Below are positions 8,247 through 16,626 of a DNA stretch of 64,000 nucleotides, piece after piece. The stretch is taken from the NCBI GenBank assembly GCA_049299895.1, contig JBAQYF010000002.1:1-64000 (forward strand), read 5' to 3'. Both the position numbers and the translations under genes were made by a program. The first letter of the stretch is position 1. Each line of letters starts with the position of its first letter. A model generated the notes under the pieces. That model had not been told where the DNA came from, ran no database searches, and was given only the letters and a program-made list of their open reading frames with translations. Origin of the DNA: CAIYYO01 sp049299895. GTDB taxonomy: Archaea; Altiarchaeota; Altiarchaeia; IMC4; QMZM01.

Positions 8247-9536
8247 ATGAAAGTAACGGATTATTTCGGGAAACCTGTTTTGGACATCGAAAGAGCCTCT
8301 CACGTAGGAATATACTCCTCCTCGGACTTTGACACTATCTCTGTAGTATCTTCCATAATCCGGGACGTCATAGAACGCAAGGATAAGGCATTGATCGAAT
8401 ACACAAAGAAATTCGACAAATACGACCTCACGCCAAAAAACATACGGGTCACAAAAGAAGAATTGAAAGCCGCATATTCGCGCGTCGATCCCTCCCTGAT
8501 AGCGGCACTGGAGCACGCGCACAAAAACATAAAGAAATTCCACACAGAACAGTATAATACGATAAAAAAATCCTGGGAGACCGAGACAGAAGCAGGCGTA
8601 CGCATAAGCGAAAGGACGATTCCGCTTGAAAGCATCGGCGCATACATCCCGGGCGGAAGGGCGACGTATCCCTCCACAGTTCTTATGACCTGCACGCCCG
8701 CGAAAGTCGCAGGAGTGAAAAGAGTTGTAGTGACATCCCCTCCTCCGATATCCGATGCCATACTCGCTGCATGCTGCATATGCGAGGCCGACGAAGTCTA
8801 CAGGATAGGCGGAGCCCAGGCGATAGCTGCCCTGGCCGCAGGAACCCAAAGCATGCAACGCGTCGACAAGATAGTGGGTCCCGGAAATAAGTACGTTAAT
8901 ACGGCAAAGCTCTCAGTATACGGGATGGTCGATATAGACATGCCGGCAGGCCCATCCGAAATAATGATAATAGCGGATGGAAAGGCAAGCGCAAAAATGG
9001 TCGCATCAGACTTGCTCGCGCAGGCCGAGCACGACCCGGATGCAAGATGCATACTTATCACGGAGTCCGGGGAAAAGGAGGCAGAGATACGTAAAGAGAT
9101 AGAACTCCAGAAGGCGCATCTAAAAAGGATACCGATCATCCAGAAAAGCCTGGAAAAAAACTTCCTTGTATGCCGGACAAAGAGCGTGGATGAATCGGTA
9201 GACGTCGCAAACATGCTTGCCCCGGAGCACCTGGAGATAATCACTGAGAACGCCGATAAACTAGCGGAAAAGATAAAGAACGCAGGAACAGTATTCGTCG
9301 GCCCGTATTCCCCGGTCTCTGCGGGAGATTATGCCTCGGGCAGCAATCACGTCCTGCCGACCGGGATGGCTGCCCGGTTCTCGTCGAGCCTCGGAGTAAG
9401 AGATTACCTGAAGAGCTTCACCACCCAGAGGATAACAAAGCAGGGCCTACTCACGCTGAAAAAGACTATAGAGACCCTTGCAGGAGCAGAGTCCCTTGAT
9501 GCCCATGCTCAATCCGTCCGGAAAAGATTTGAATAG
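8247..9536 (+). CDS. hisD: histidinol dehydrogenase
   Basis: 429 residues from ATG at 8247 (MKVTDYFGKPVLDIE), the usual family size. It performs the last two steps of histidine synthesis, oxidising L-histidinol to histidine with two NAD+ and a zinc ion. Visible: GAYIPGGRATYPSTVLM, VGPGNKYV, DMPAGPSE, the zinc/catalytic segment QAEHDPDA, APEHLEI, and G-D-Y-A-S-G-S-N-H-V-L-P-T near the C-terminus. A longer upstream frame exists but overlaps the previous gene. HisC is 22 kb away, so histidine genes are dispersed. Confidence 0.95.
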   Translation: MKVTDYFGKPVLDIERASHVGIYSSSDFDTISVVSSIIRDVIERKDKALIEYTKKFDKYDLTPKNIRVTKEELKAAYSRVDPSLIAALEHAHKNIKKFHTEQYNTIKKSWETETEAGVRISERTIPLESIGAYIPGGRATYPSTVLMTCTPAKVAGVKRVVVTSPPPISDAILAACCICEADEVYRIGGAQAIAALAAGTQSMQRVDKIVGPGNKYVNTAKLSVYGMVDIDMPAGPSEIMIIADGKASAKMVASDLLAQAEHDPDARCILITESGEKEAEIRKEIELQKAHLKRIPIIQKSLEKNFLVCRTKSVDESVDVANMLAPEHLEIITENADKLAEKIKNAGTVFVGPYSPVSAGDYASGSNHVLPTGMAARFSSSLGVRDYLKSFTTQRITKQGLLTLKKTIETLAGAESLDAHAQSVRKRFE

Positions 9537-9620
9537 TATGCAAACCTCCTAACCCCCGTAATCTGCTTTTTAAAGCCGTATACGAATGTATAGTAACACC
9601 CATAAGGGAAATTAAAACGA

Positions 9621-9625
9621 GGTGA
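9621..9625 (+). promoter_or_regulatory. Shine-Dalgarno sequence of the histone-like gene
   Basis: GGTGA nine nt before the ATG at 9635. It settles the start of a gene too short for most gene finders. Confidence 0.6.
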
Positions 9626-9634
9626 AAAAGAAAA

Positions 9635-9805
9635 ATGGCTGATTTGCTGGTCGTTAAGGCCAAGATTAAGGACTACGTGGGAGACATGAACGTTGCAGGA
9701 GACTTCGCAGAAGCCCTCAGCGCAAAAGTTGAGACCCTCATAAAGGATGCATCTGCAAGAGCTGCATCAAACGGCAGAAAAACAGTACAGGCAAAAGATC
9801 TATAA
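9635..9805 (+). CDS. small histone-fold (DUF1931-like) DNA-binding protein
   Basis: 56 residues: MADLLVVKAKIKDYVGDMNV, then AGDFAEALSAKVETLIKDA, then SARAASNGRKTVQAKDL. The pattern of two helices, a long central helix and the terminal G-R-K-T-V-x-A-K-D-L is the single histone fold seen in small archaeal DUF1931/CBF-NF-Y-like proteins. The last motif is the DNA-contacting loop of archaeal histones. It has its own ribosome binding site (9621) and a T-rich stretch downstream (9825-9840), suggesting a single-gene transcript. It probably binds and shapes chromosomal DNA or acts as a specialised histone paralogue. Confidence 0.75.
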   Translation: MADLLVVKAKIKDYVGDMNVAGDFAEALSAKVETLIKDASARAASNGRKTVQAKDL

Positions 9806-9824
9806 AACGCCTCTGCCAATCCAT

Positions 9825-9840
9825 TATTTTTCTTTTTTTT
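9825..9840 (+). terminator. T-rich transcription terminator
   Basis: A 16-nt stretch containing only one C and one A besides T, 20 nt after the stop of the histone-like gene and without a strong hairpin. This is the typical archaeal oligo-T termination signal. Confidence 0.5.
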
Positions 9841-9892
9841 AATCCGATTCTTCATCCCGCATTCTAAATAATCCCTATAGTACTCCTTTAAA

Positions 9893-10504
9893 ATGATCGG
9901 CATAGTCTCCGATTCCCACGATAATATTGAAGCGATAAGAGAGGCCGTTACATTCCTGAACGAGCGGAACGTCTCAATGGTATTGCATGCCGGCGATTTT
10001 GTCGCCCCATTCACTGTAAGAGAGTGGAAGAACCTCAAATGCCCGTTCCACGGCGTATTCGGGAACAACGATGGGGAGAAGAAGGGCCTTGCTCGCGCGT
10101 ATTCCGGGATGGGCGCCGAATTAAAAGAATTCGAGGAGATAAACGTTGTAGAAAAAAAGATCGCCCTCTACCACGGGACGATAACCGAATTCCTGTCCGC
10201 TCTGATATCCGGAGGCGAATACGATGTCGTCGTACGGGGTCACACTCACAATCCTGAGATTAAAAAGGAAGGAAAGACGCTTGTAATAAACCCCGGGGAG
10301 ATATGCGGCTACCTCACCGGGAAAAAGACCCTGTGCCTTCTGGATATTGCATCTATGGAAGCAACCATCCACGTATTAGGTGCAAAACCGGAGAATCCAG
10401 AGGAGAAAAAGGAGGAAACGGCGCAGGACATAACCCTGGAAACTAAAAAAGAGATAAACCACGATGATACTGTCAGCGGAGAGAATACGGAAACAGGTAA
10501 ATGA
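9893..10504 (+). CDS. YfcE/MJ0936-type metallophosphoesterase with charged C-terminal extension
   Basis: 203 residues. All calcineurin-like phosphoesterase motifs of the YfcE/MJ0936 family are visible: DSHDN (7-11), GDFVAPF, GNNDGE, ALYHG and GHTHNPE, ending with VINPGEICG. These bind two metal ions and hydrolyse phosphodiesters; the natural substrate is unknown. The normal domain ends near residue 163. The last 40 residues are a highly charged tail (EEKKEE...), and its coding end overlaps the next gene by 41 nt, so the two are probably translationally coupled. Confidence 0.85.
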   Translation: MIGIVSDSHDNIEAIREAVTFLNERNVSMVLHAGDFVAPFTVREWKNLKCPFHGVFGNNDGEKKGLARAYSGMGAELKEFEEINVVEKKIALYHGTITEFLSALISGGEYDVVVRGHTHNPEIKKEGKTLVINPGEICGYLTGKKTLCLLDIASMEATIHVLGAKPENPEEKKEETAQDITLETKKEINHDDTVSGENTETGK

Positions 10505-10952
10505 GGAAAAGCTCATCGAGGACTACAGCGAAAAGTCCCTGAATGGCGCAGGCTACGACTTGCGAGTAGGCCGATTCTATAAGATCCGGGGCGAAGCCCT
10601 GCTCGGAGTGGAAAAAAGGGTTCTACCCGAGGCAGACGAGATCAAAGCAGATCAGATAACATTAAAACCCGGTGAATACCTGCTCATAGAAACATTAGAG
10701 AAAGTGCATATGCCCAAGAACCTGATGGCAAGGATCCTTCCAAGATCGACGCTTTTCCGCGCAGGATGCTCCCTGATAACTGCAGTCGTCGACCCTGGTT
10801 ACTATGGGACTCTCACAGTGGGGTTAACGAACCTTTCAGGCAATGTTTTCAGGCTGGAGAAAGGGGCCCGCGTGGGGCAGATAGTATTCGAGGAAGTCTC
10901 GGGAGAAGCAACGGAATATAACGGGCGCTATCAGGGGGGGAAGGTCGTCTGA
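10464..10952 (+). CDS. DCD/dUTPase-family nucleotide hydrolase, probably a dUTPase
   Basis: 162 residues of the dCTP-deaminase/dUTPase fold, with R-S-T-L-F-R-A-G (phosphate-binding RS motif) and VVDPGYYGTLTVGLTN. In dCTP deaminases a catalytic Glu follows DPG-x-x-G at the position occupied here by Gly (T-V-G-L-T-N against V-L-E-F-Y-N in E. coli Dcd). Loss of that Glu argues for dUTP hydrolysis to dUMP and pyrophosphate rather than deamination. The alignment is by eye. Overlaps the phosphoesterase gene by 41 nt. Confidence 0.75.
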   Translation: MILSAERIRKQVNEEKLIEDYSEKSLNGAGYDLRVGRFYKIRGEALLGVEKRVLPEADEIKADQITLKPGEYLLIETLEKVHMPKNLMARILPRSTLFRAGCSLITAVVDPGYYGTLTVGLTNLSGNVFRLEKGARVGQIVFEEVSGEATEYNGRYQGGKVV

Positions 10953-11018
10953 AACCTGCCTAAAGAAAACCTATGCCTATTTAATGCCAAGTTCTTATGT
11001 CTTAACAGATGATTGGAA

Positions 11019-11519
11019 ATGAACTACAGAATCCTTTTTTTGGCTTTCGCGCTCATATCGATGATGCTGTTTTCCGGGTGTACCAGTAACGGCTGTCCTG
11101 AACCAAACGTCACGTTGAGAGACAAATGCTGCCTGGACGACGATAACAACAATCTCTGCGACGTAGACGAGACCACGACCACTACGACATCGACTACCAC
11201 CACAACTACTATTACGACTACTACTACGACAACTACGACCACCACCACAACCACGACAACGTCTTCGACCACAAGCACTACGACCTATAAAGACTTATGC
11301 GGGGAGCCCGTATGCATAAAACAATACACGTCCGGGGAATGCGGCATGTACGGAGCTACCGTGCTGGTATGCGTGAATTCGACGGCCATATACGACTGCA
11401 CGAGTGACGTCGTTCTGCAGTGCTCCAAGGGGTCGACCTGCAAGATGACCTCGACCGGCGGGCACTGCTCGGGCAAGGCATTAATCTCTACCAACAACAA
11501 TAATGCAGGCCTGAGATGA
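11019..11519 (+). CDS. Thr-rich, Cys-rich lipoprotein
   Basis: 166 residues from ATG at 11019 (an in-frame TTG lies two codons earlier). A signal peptide ends in a lipobox, MMLFSGC, so the mature N-terminal Cys is likely lipid-anchored. After DDDNNNLCDVDE comes a stretch of about 40 residues that is nearly all Thr with some Ser (coded by ACN repeats), probably O-glycosylated. A C-terminal domain with eight regularly spaced cysteines follows. The same low-complexity linkers recur in the surface proteins at 754 and 34921-44715. Function unknown; cell-surface location is inferred. Confidence 0.75.
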   Translation: MNYRILFLAFALISMMLFSGCTSNGCPEPNVTLRDKCCLDDDNNNLCDVDETTTTTTSTTTTTTITTTTTTTTTTTTTTTTSSTTSTTTYKDLCGEPVCIKQYTSGECGMYGATVLVCVNSTAIYDCTSDVVLQCSKGSTCKMTSTGGHCSGKALISTNNNNAGLR

Positions 11520-11603
11520 ATCTCTTTATCTATTCCTTTAAAAAAATCTTCTTTTTCTATTGTTTTCCTGAAATATAATGGTATAATCTACTAATAAATC
11601 CAT

Positions 11604-12485
11604 ATGAAAGACCGTTTAATGATCCTGAGAGACCTCCTGGAGAAATCTGTGAAAAAATGCTGCGAAAAAGAAGTCGCAAGCGTATACTCCTCGGGAATAG
11701 ACTCCGCGCTTATCACCTTTCTTGCCTCAAAATATTGCAGGGTAAACGCCTACACAGTTGGGGCAAAAGGGTCGGAGGATATCAAATGGTCGGCGAGGTC
11801 CCGTGAAGACGCGGATTTCAAGATAACGCTCATCGAAATAGACGAAGCAAGCGTCGAGGAAATACTCCTCAACCTAGTGAGGATAGTGGGCGTCCCGGAT
11901 CCCCTTAAGGTCTCGGTCGGCGTGCCCCTGTATTTTGCCGCACGGGAGGCAAAGAAAGACGGGCTGTCTGTCATGCTCTCGGGCCAGGGAGGAGACGAAC
12001 TATTCGGCGGATACAACAGGTATCTGGAACACGCGGCGAACGGGGACTATGCGCGCTTAAAGACCGCGATGCAAAAAGACGTCGATACCGCCTACGCAGA
12101 CAACCTGGACCGCGACATCGCCATATGCAAAGAATTCGGCCTGGAGCTAAGATTCCCCTACATGGACGCGGATTTCGGAAAATACGCAGCCGCCATACCC
12201 GCCGACTGGAAAGTATTCGAACTGAAAGAGAACGCGGTCGAAGAATACGCGTGCGTGGACGAAGTAGACAAAAAAAGGTTCATAAGAAAATACCTCCTGC
12301 GCCGCCTTGCGGCGGACGCCGGGCTGCCGCAGTATATTCTGGACAGAAAGAAGAAAGCTGCGCAATACGGATCGGAAGCGGAGAAATTGATCGACCGGAT
12401 CGCGAGGAAAAACGATTATAAGAAGAAGGCAGCGGATGCGGGAAGAAAGGATTATATGCGCATGTATCTGGAATCGCTCGTCTAA
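11604..12485 (+). CDS. asparagine-synthetase-like ATP-pyrophosphatase without a glutaminase domain
   Basis: 293 residues. Contains the PP-loop S-S-G-I-D-S-A-L (about 29-36) and the strongly conserved S-G-Q-G-G-D-E-L-F-G-G-Y (about 124-135), followed by FPYMDADF and a basic C-terminus. These are marks of the AsnB C-terminal synthetase domain, but the N-terminal class-II glutaminase domain is absent, so it would use ammonia or another donor. Stand-alone copies occur in archaea, some perhaps in tRNA or cofactor modification rather than Asn synthesis. Converges with the next minus-strand gene, overlapping by 4 nt. Confidence 0.8.
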   Translation: MKDRLMILRDLLEKSVKKCCEKEVASVYSSGIDSALITFLASKYCRVNAYTVGAKGSEDIKWSARSREDADFKITLIEIDEASVEEILLNLVRIVGVPDPLKVSVGVPLYFAAREAKKDGLSVMLSGQGGDELFGGYNRYLEHAANGDYARLKTAMQKDVDTAYADNLDRDIAICKEFGLELRFPYMDADFGKYAAAIPADWKVFELKENAVEEYACVDEVDKKRFIRKYLLRRLAADAGLPQYILDRKKKAAQYGSEAEKLIDRIARKNDYKKKAADAGRKDYMRMYLESLV

Positions 12486-12901
12486 TCCGCCTGCGGGAGC
12501 AGTTCCATATATGCGTATTCCGATGCTTTCAGGGATGTCTCGATGTCCCTGCGGGCGTTGTCTATTCCTTCAATGTTGAGCTCTCTCTTTCTCTTTCTGT
12601 CAGCCGATACTTTGATTTTATACAAGAACAAGTCTTTTTCATGGTGTTTTGCAAGCAATTCCCCGACGGTGGAAAACCAGCGTTTGGTTTCTGCATTGCC
12701 CGGCTCCTTTATCATCCTAGTCTCAAGAAAACAAGATTCCTTTTCCAGGGGAAGCGCGGATATATGTAATTTGAGGCGGGCTCCGAGGCAGTAATCTCTC
12801 AGCCTGTTCTCCCAGAGTTCGCGTAAGCTTTTTTCCGAGACATAGTTGCAGCAGTAGATCGATTCCCCGTTAAAGCCCTTTAGGATTTCCTTAAAGGCCA
12901 T
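12482..12901 (-). CDS. protein of unknown function
   Basis: 139 residues, no family recognised. It begins MAFKEILKGFNGESIYCCNY and has a mixed alpha/beta look with a basic middle (ADRKRKRELN). It starts 3 nt after the stop of the truncated dph2 in the run tbp-rnhC-infB-dph2'-this gene, so it is probably the operon's last gene. The long open frame, operon position and codon use like its neighbours support it as real. Confidence 0.55.
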   Translation of the reverse strand: MAFKEILKGFNGESIYCCNYVSEKSLRELWENRLRDYCLGARLKLHISALPLEKESCFLETRMIKEPGNAETKRWFSTVGELLAKHHEKDLFLYKIKVSADRKRKRELNIEGIDNARRDIETSLKASEYAYMELLPQAD

Positions 12902-12904
12902 TTT

Positions 12905-13186
12905 TTACGTTCTGCGGATTTTTGGTGCAAGATTCGTATGCCCATAATGGACCACCATATCGAGACCTAAAAGCTCTGCGTCTCTTTCTTTTGTGTCGCA
13001 TGCGCCGTATACGGGATCAACGAAAATGACGCTCATTGTCCCGGTTTCTTTCTCCAGCTTTTCGGCTATTCCGATCGCATAAGTCTTCAGGCCTTCGGGA
13101 AACTGCAAGCCTGCACGCTTAGCTTTTTTCTTCCTTATCTCCTTTATTATGCGGTCTGTCTCAAAATCGTAGTCAGCGTTTTCCAT
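12905..13186 (-). pseudogene. dph2: N-terminal fragment of the diphthamide synthase Dph2
   Basis: 93 residues matching the start of archaeal Dph2: RAGLQFPEGLKTYA, then VIFVDPVYGACD, then VVHYGHTNLAP. Cys63 in YGACD corresponds to the first of the three Fe-S cluster cysteines (Cys59 in Pyrococcus horikoshii). Archaeal Dph2 is about 330-340 residues, and the two other cluster cysteines would lie beyond the stop here. The next gene starts 3 nt later in another context, so a deletion rather than a frameshift seems likely. As it stands it cannot form the radical-generating cluster. Begins 2 nt after the aIF5B stop. Confidence 0.7.
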
Positions 13187-13188
13187 GC

Positions 13189-14949
13189 CTATTGTTCGTC
13201 ATCCTCTTCCTCTGCTCTTGCCGATCTTTTCAGTTCGCGCATCTCCCTGAGGACTGATTTTTCGTCTTCAGTAAGGTCTTCTATTTTGGTCTTGGCCATG
13301 TCCTCTATCGTGATGTGCACGTAGAGCGTATCCCCTTCGTTTATCTGCCTTCCGACCGTTACGTTCTCAATGGATATCGCGACTTTGTCAGGTGCCTGCG
13401 CGCTTTTCACGTTCTCTTTTTCTTTCTGCATCTCTTTTAAGCGGCCCACCATCCTGCCGTCTGTTCTCATAAGCTGGGTCCCGGTCCGCAGGGTGCCTGC
13501 AAGTATCTCTACCCCGACGATGGCCGGCTTGCTCTGGCGGAATACGCACTTGGGCAGTAGGCGCAATTTTGCAGGGGATGCGATCTTGCCTTCGCGCTCG
13601 GCCTTCTCTTTCTCCTTTTCCTTCTTCACCCAGTCTTCGTAGTCCTCTATCAGCTTGTAGATTATCCTGCTCTCGAATATCTTTATCTTCTTGTCTTCCG
13701 CAAGCTTCTTTGCCTCGGGGATAACTTCGGTGTTGAATGCAAGTATGACTCCGGCATACCTGTCCTGCTCCTTTACCGATATGGACTCGACTATGTCCGA
13801 GTTCGCAACCTTCCCGATTGTCGCTTTCCTTATCGGTATCTTCTTGTCGGTAAAAAGCTTTACCAATGCTTCGAGCGATCCGATCGTGTCCGTCTTTATG
13901 GATACGCCCATGGCGTCGGTGTTTATCTCTATGTTGTCTAATTCCTTTTTTACCATCTCGATAAGTTCCGGGCCTCCGACATAGATGGGTGCTCCGGAGA
14001 GTGCTTTTTCCAGGTTTGGCGCGGATATCTTCACTCCTGACGCCGCATATACGCTGTTTACGCTCTGGAACTTCTCCCTTGGGTCGCGCATCTCATCCAT
14101 GGGCTTAGGCCGAAGCAGAGCGCGCACGGTGGTCACGATCGGTTCCTTTGCGCCTACGACTATCTGGTCGTTCTTCCTGATGACTCCGTCGTATATTATT
14201 ACGTCGAGAGTGGTGCCAAGTCCTGTTTCCTTTTTTACTTCGAGTATCGTTCCTTTGGCAGGCGAGTTCATCTCTATCGACAATTGCTCTGCAAGATAGT
14301 GCTGTGCGAGGCCGATGAGTATCATCAATAGTTCGGGCACCTTTTCCCCTTTCCTCGCGGATATGGGGACTATTGCCACCTCCTTTCTGAAATCCGTTAT
14401 CTGGGTGTATAATTGCGAGTCGAATCCCTGGTCTGACAATTGCCCGACCAGTTTGTAGAATTTATTGTAGAATTCTTCTTTTGGCCTATCCTGCTGCTCG
14501 TCTATTTTGACTCCCGCCCTCCAGCTGGATATCGCGTCTACCTTGTTTGCCGCGACGACGAAAGGCGTCCTGTAATTTTTGAGTATCTGTATCGCCTCTA
14601 TGCTCTGGGGCATGAGGCCTTCGTTTATGTCCACGACGAGTATGGCAAGGTCTGAGACGCTTCCTCCCCGCCTGCGCAGATTCGTGAACGCTGCGTGTCC
14701 GGGGGTGTCTATGAAAAGGAGGCCGCGTATGTTTATCTTTGCACCCATCGCATTCAGGAGCGGTCCGCATATCCTCTTTACCGCGTCGAACGGAACGTCC
14801 GTTGCGCCTATGTGCTGGGTGATCCCTCCAGCCTCGCGGGAGGCAACAGTGCTGCTCCTGATCCAGTCCAGGAGCGTGGTCTTCCCGTGGTCCACGTGCC
14901 CCAGCACCGAGATGATAGGCTCTCTTGTATGCCTTAGCTCGTCTGTCAT
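13189..14949 (-). CDS. infB: translation initiation factor aIF5B (archaeal IF-2)
   Basis: 586 residues, the archaeal length, with no intein. GTPase motifs: G1 G-H-V-D-H-G-K-T-T, the switch region (GGITQHIGA), G3 DTPGHAAFTNLR, G4 NKVD. Domains II, III (TDTIGSLEAL) and IV (VEILAGTLRTGTQL, then VAISIENVTVGRQI) follow, ending in an acidic tail. It promotes ribosomal subunit joining and Met-tRNA positioning. It lies in a minus-strand run downstream of tbp and the RNase HIII gene. Confidence 0.96.
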   Translation of the reverse strand: MTDELRHTREPIISVLGHVDHGKTTLLDWIRSSTVASREAGGITQHIGATDVPFDAVKRICGPLLNAMGAKINIRGLLFIDTPGHAAFTNLRRRGGSVSDLAILVVDINEGLMPQSIEAIQILKNYRTPFVVAANKVDAISSWRAGVKIDEQQDRPKEEFYNKFYKLVGQLSDQGFDSQLYTQITDFRKEVAIVPISARKGEKVPELLMILIGLAQHYLAEQLSIEMNSPAKGTILEVKKETGLGTTLDVIIYDGVIRKNDQIVVGAKEPIVTTVRALLRPKPMDEMRDPREKFQSVNSVYAASGVKISAPNLEKALSGAPIYVGGPELIEMVKKELDNIEINTDAMGVSIKTDTIGSLEALVKLFTDKKIPIRKATIGKVANSDIVESISVKEQDRYAGVILAFNTEVIPEAKKLAEDKKIKIFESRIIYKLIEDYEDWVKKEKEKEKAEREGKIASPAKLRLLPKCVFRQSKPAIVGVEILAGTLRTGTQLMRTDGRMVGRLKEMQKEKENVKSAQAPDKVAISIENVTVGRQINEGDTLYVHITIEDMAKTKIEDLTEDEKSVLREMRELKRSARAEEEDDEQ

Positions 14950-14982
14950 AGATATAAGGAATAGATTACAGGTTTATTAGAT

Positions 14983-15822
14983 TTATCTTTCTGATGGAAC
15001 GTTCTTAAAATGGGTTTTTGCGACCCTGGAAAGGAGATCCTTTGGTACGTCCTTGGGCTTGATTCCCCGGATGCATACTTTATGTTCTTTTTCCAGCCTG
15101 TCCACTTCTTTTTCAAAGAGGTACTTTGCCAGAATGCTTGCAGCAGCCACACTGGTCTCCGATTCGCCGCCGGTCTTCTGGACTACGAGCAGGTCTTTTT
15201 TTTCGAGGTCTCTCAGTTTTTCTTCCGTCTTCCTGTAGTCGAACATATCGATGACTACCCTGGCTTTTTTGTATTCTATCTCTGAAAGGACTTTTTTTAT
15301 AAGATCGGTGTGTACCTGTGCCATCAGGTCGTTCAGGTTCTTCCCTTTTGCCGAGTATTCCCCGTAGACCTTGTTGTATTCGTCCGGCGAAAGGACGCGT
15401 ACCTCTTTTATCATATTTCCCTCCGCGATCTCTTTTCCTATCTTCATAAGCGTCTTCCTGCCCAGTTTTTTGCTGTCTCTTACGCCCTTTTTTCGCATGA
15501 GCGGTATGTCCTTTGGTTTCAGGGCGACGCATGCGACGACAAGCGGTCCGTACCACTCGCCTTTACCTGCTTCGTCTGTTCCTATGACGTAATCATATTC
15601 GTCGTCCTGGGAAAGAAAATCCTTCAGCAGCTCTTTTACTGCGTCGCCTTCCCGGTAAACGAGGTTTCCCGATTTGTATCCGACGATGAAGATCCCGCAT
15701 ATCTTGTCGTCGAAGCGGTAGACCTCGTGCGGGCTCTTGACGTCTACCTCGGTTATCTTTTTCTCCGTGAGAAGGCATCGAAGCTCCTTGAGTTCCCCGG
15801 GTGACAGCAGTATCGATTTCAT
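14983..15822 (-). CDS. rnhC: ribonuclease HIII
   Basis: 279 residues. The C-terminal RNase H fold carries G-T-D-E-A-G-K-G-E-W-Y-G-P, the HIII-type version of the HII signature, plus VVIDMFD and S-V-A-A-A-S-I-L-A-K. The N-terminal 80 residues (LSPGELKELRCLL and so on) match the TBP-like substrate-binding domain specific to HIII enzymes. It degrades RNA in RNA-DNA hybrids. RNase HIII is uncommon in archaea, where HII is usual. It starts 2 nt after the stop of the real TBP gene, a striking neighbour for an enzyme with a TBP-fold domain. Confidence 0.85.
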   Translation of the reverse strand: MKSILLSPGELKELRCLLTEKKITEVDVKSPHEVYRFDDKICGIFIVGYKSGNLVYREGDAVKELLKDFLSQDDEYDYVIGTDEAGKGEWYGPLVVACVALKPKDIPLMRKKGVRDSKKLGRKTLMKIGKEIAEGNMIKEVRVLSPDEYNKVYGEYSAKGKNLNDLMAQVHTDLIKKVLSEIEYKKARVVIDMFDYRKTEEKLRDLEKKDLLVVQKTGGESETSVAAASILAKYLFEKEVDRLEKEHKVCIRGIKPKDVPKDLLSRVAKTHFKNVPSER

Positions 15823-15823
15823 T

Positions 15824-16378
15824 TCACGGGCTTCTAACTGTTTCTATCACTTTTTCAAGTATCAGATTCGCATCTTCATGGCTTTTGACGTCTCCGATAA
15901 GCACTTTTCCGGAACGGAAGACCATGGCCGTTCCTTTTGTTTTCGCAAGCTTGTATGACAGGAAAACTGCCGGGCACTTCTCCGGGTCGTATGCTGCGTT
16001 TTCTTTTTCCGAGATCCTGTTCATGTCTATATTGATGCTCGGAAAATAGTCCCGTATATTTGCGGTCGCAAGCACGTTCTCTATCTCTATTTCGGTATCC
16101 GCCGAAAGAGTTATCCTGTTCCCCATTTCTTTCAGCTTTCTTTTAAGCTCCCAGAATGCGGATTCTATCTCCCCCGGATTCTTTGCGCCGTTGAGAAAAA
16201 CTTCTCCCGACGAGAATATCATCATCTTGATATTATGCTTCGGATGAGTGTAAATGTAAGCGGGCAGGTTCTTCCCCTCTTCGAAGCCCCCTCTTTGCGC
16301 CCTCCTTTCATCTATGTCAAGGCTTTGCTTGAAGTCTATCCTGCAAAAGATATTCTCTACTTTGGATTTGGCTTTCAA
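15824..16378 (-). CDS. tbp: TATA-box binding protein
   Basis: 184 residues in two pseudo-symmetric halves of about 90 residues, as in archaeal TBP. First half: VENIFCRIDFKQSLDI ... PKHNIKMMIFSSGEVFLNGAK. Second half: IENVLATANI ... PAVFLSYKLAKTKGTAMVFRSGKVLIGDVK. The F-S-S-G and F-R-S-G turns followed by K/G are family hallmarks. It nucleates transcription initiation with TFB. The sequence is somewhat divergent, without the usual acidic tail. First gene of the run ending at 12482. Confidence 0.88.
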   Translation of the reverse strand: MKAKSKVENIFCRIDFKQSLDIDERRAQRGGFEEGKNLPAYIYTHPKHNIKMMIFSSGEVFLNGAKNPGEIESAFWELKRKLKEMGNRITLSADTEIEIENVLATANIRDYFPSINIDMNRISEKENAAYDPEKCPAVFLSYKLAKTKGTAMVFRSGKVLIGDVKSHEDANLILEKVIETVRSP

Positions 16379-16626
16379 CCTGATTAATAATTATGCTACG
16401 GGCTTAAATCCCGGCGCTTTAAACCCTATTTGGCATAAGACGATTATGCAGGAATATTCTGCCCTGTTTTTCATGTAATGCAAAATTCTGTTCCGCTCAT
16501 CTCCCTGTTTGGCAATCCTTATACAAAAAGCGTCAACGGAAGCGTGTTATGTGCCGGAGGATGCCGCTTCTATTTATAGTACTACTACATTATTTAATAA
16601 TATCCTTCTATAGCATCCTCTCCCAA
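16379..16626. other. divergent promoter region between tbp and the hydrogenase operon
   Basis: 248 nt without a gene. For hydC a TATA-like TATTTAATAA lies at 16591-16600, 27-36 nt before the ATG at 16627, with no Shine-Dalgarno sequence, which suggests a leaderless transcript. An upstream in-frame extension from 16549 is not needed. No clear operator or RNA structure is seen. Confidence 0.45.

Noticed and set aside
13189..14949. Intein in aIF5B or in DP2 (44719-48066)
   Set aside because: Both proteins are of normal length and their conserved motifs are uninterrupted.
16549..16626. 26-residue N-terminal extension of hydC
   Set aside because: It is hydrophobic and unlike NuoE proteins, and it would place the TATA-like box inside the coding region.
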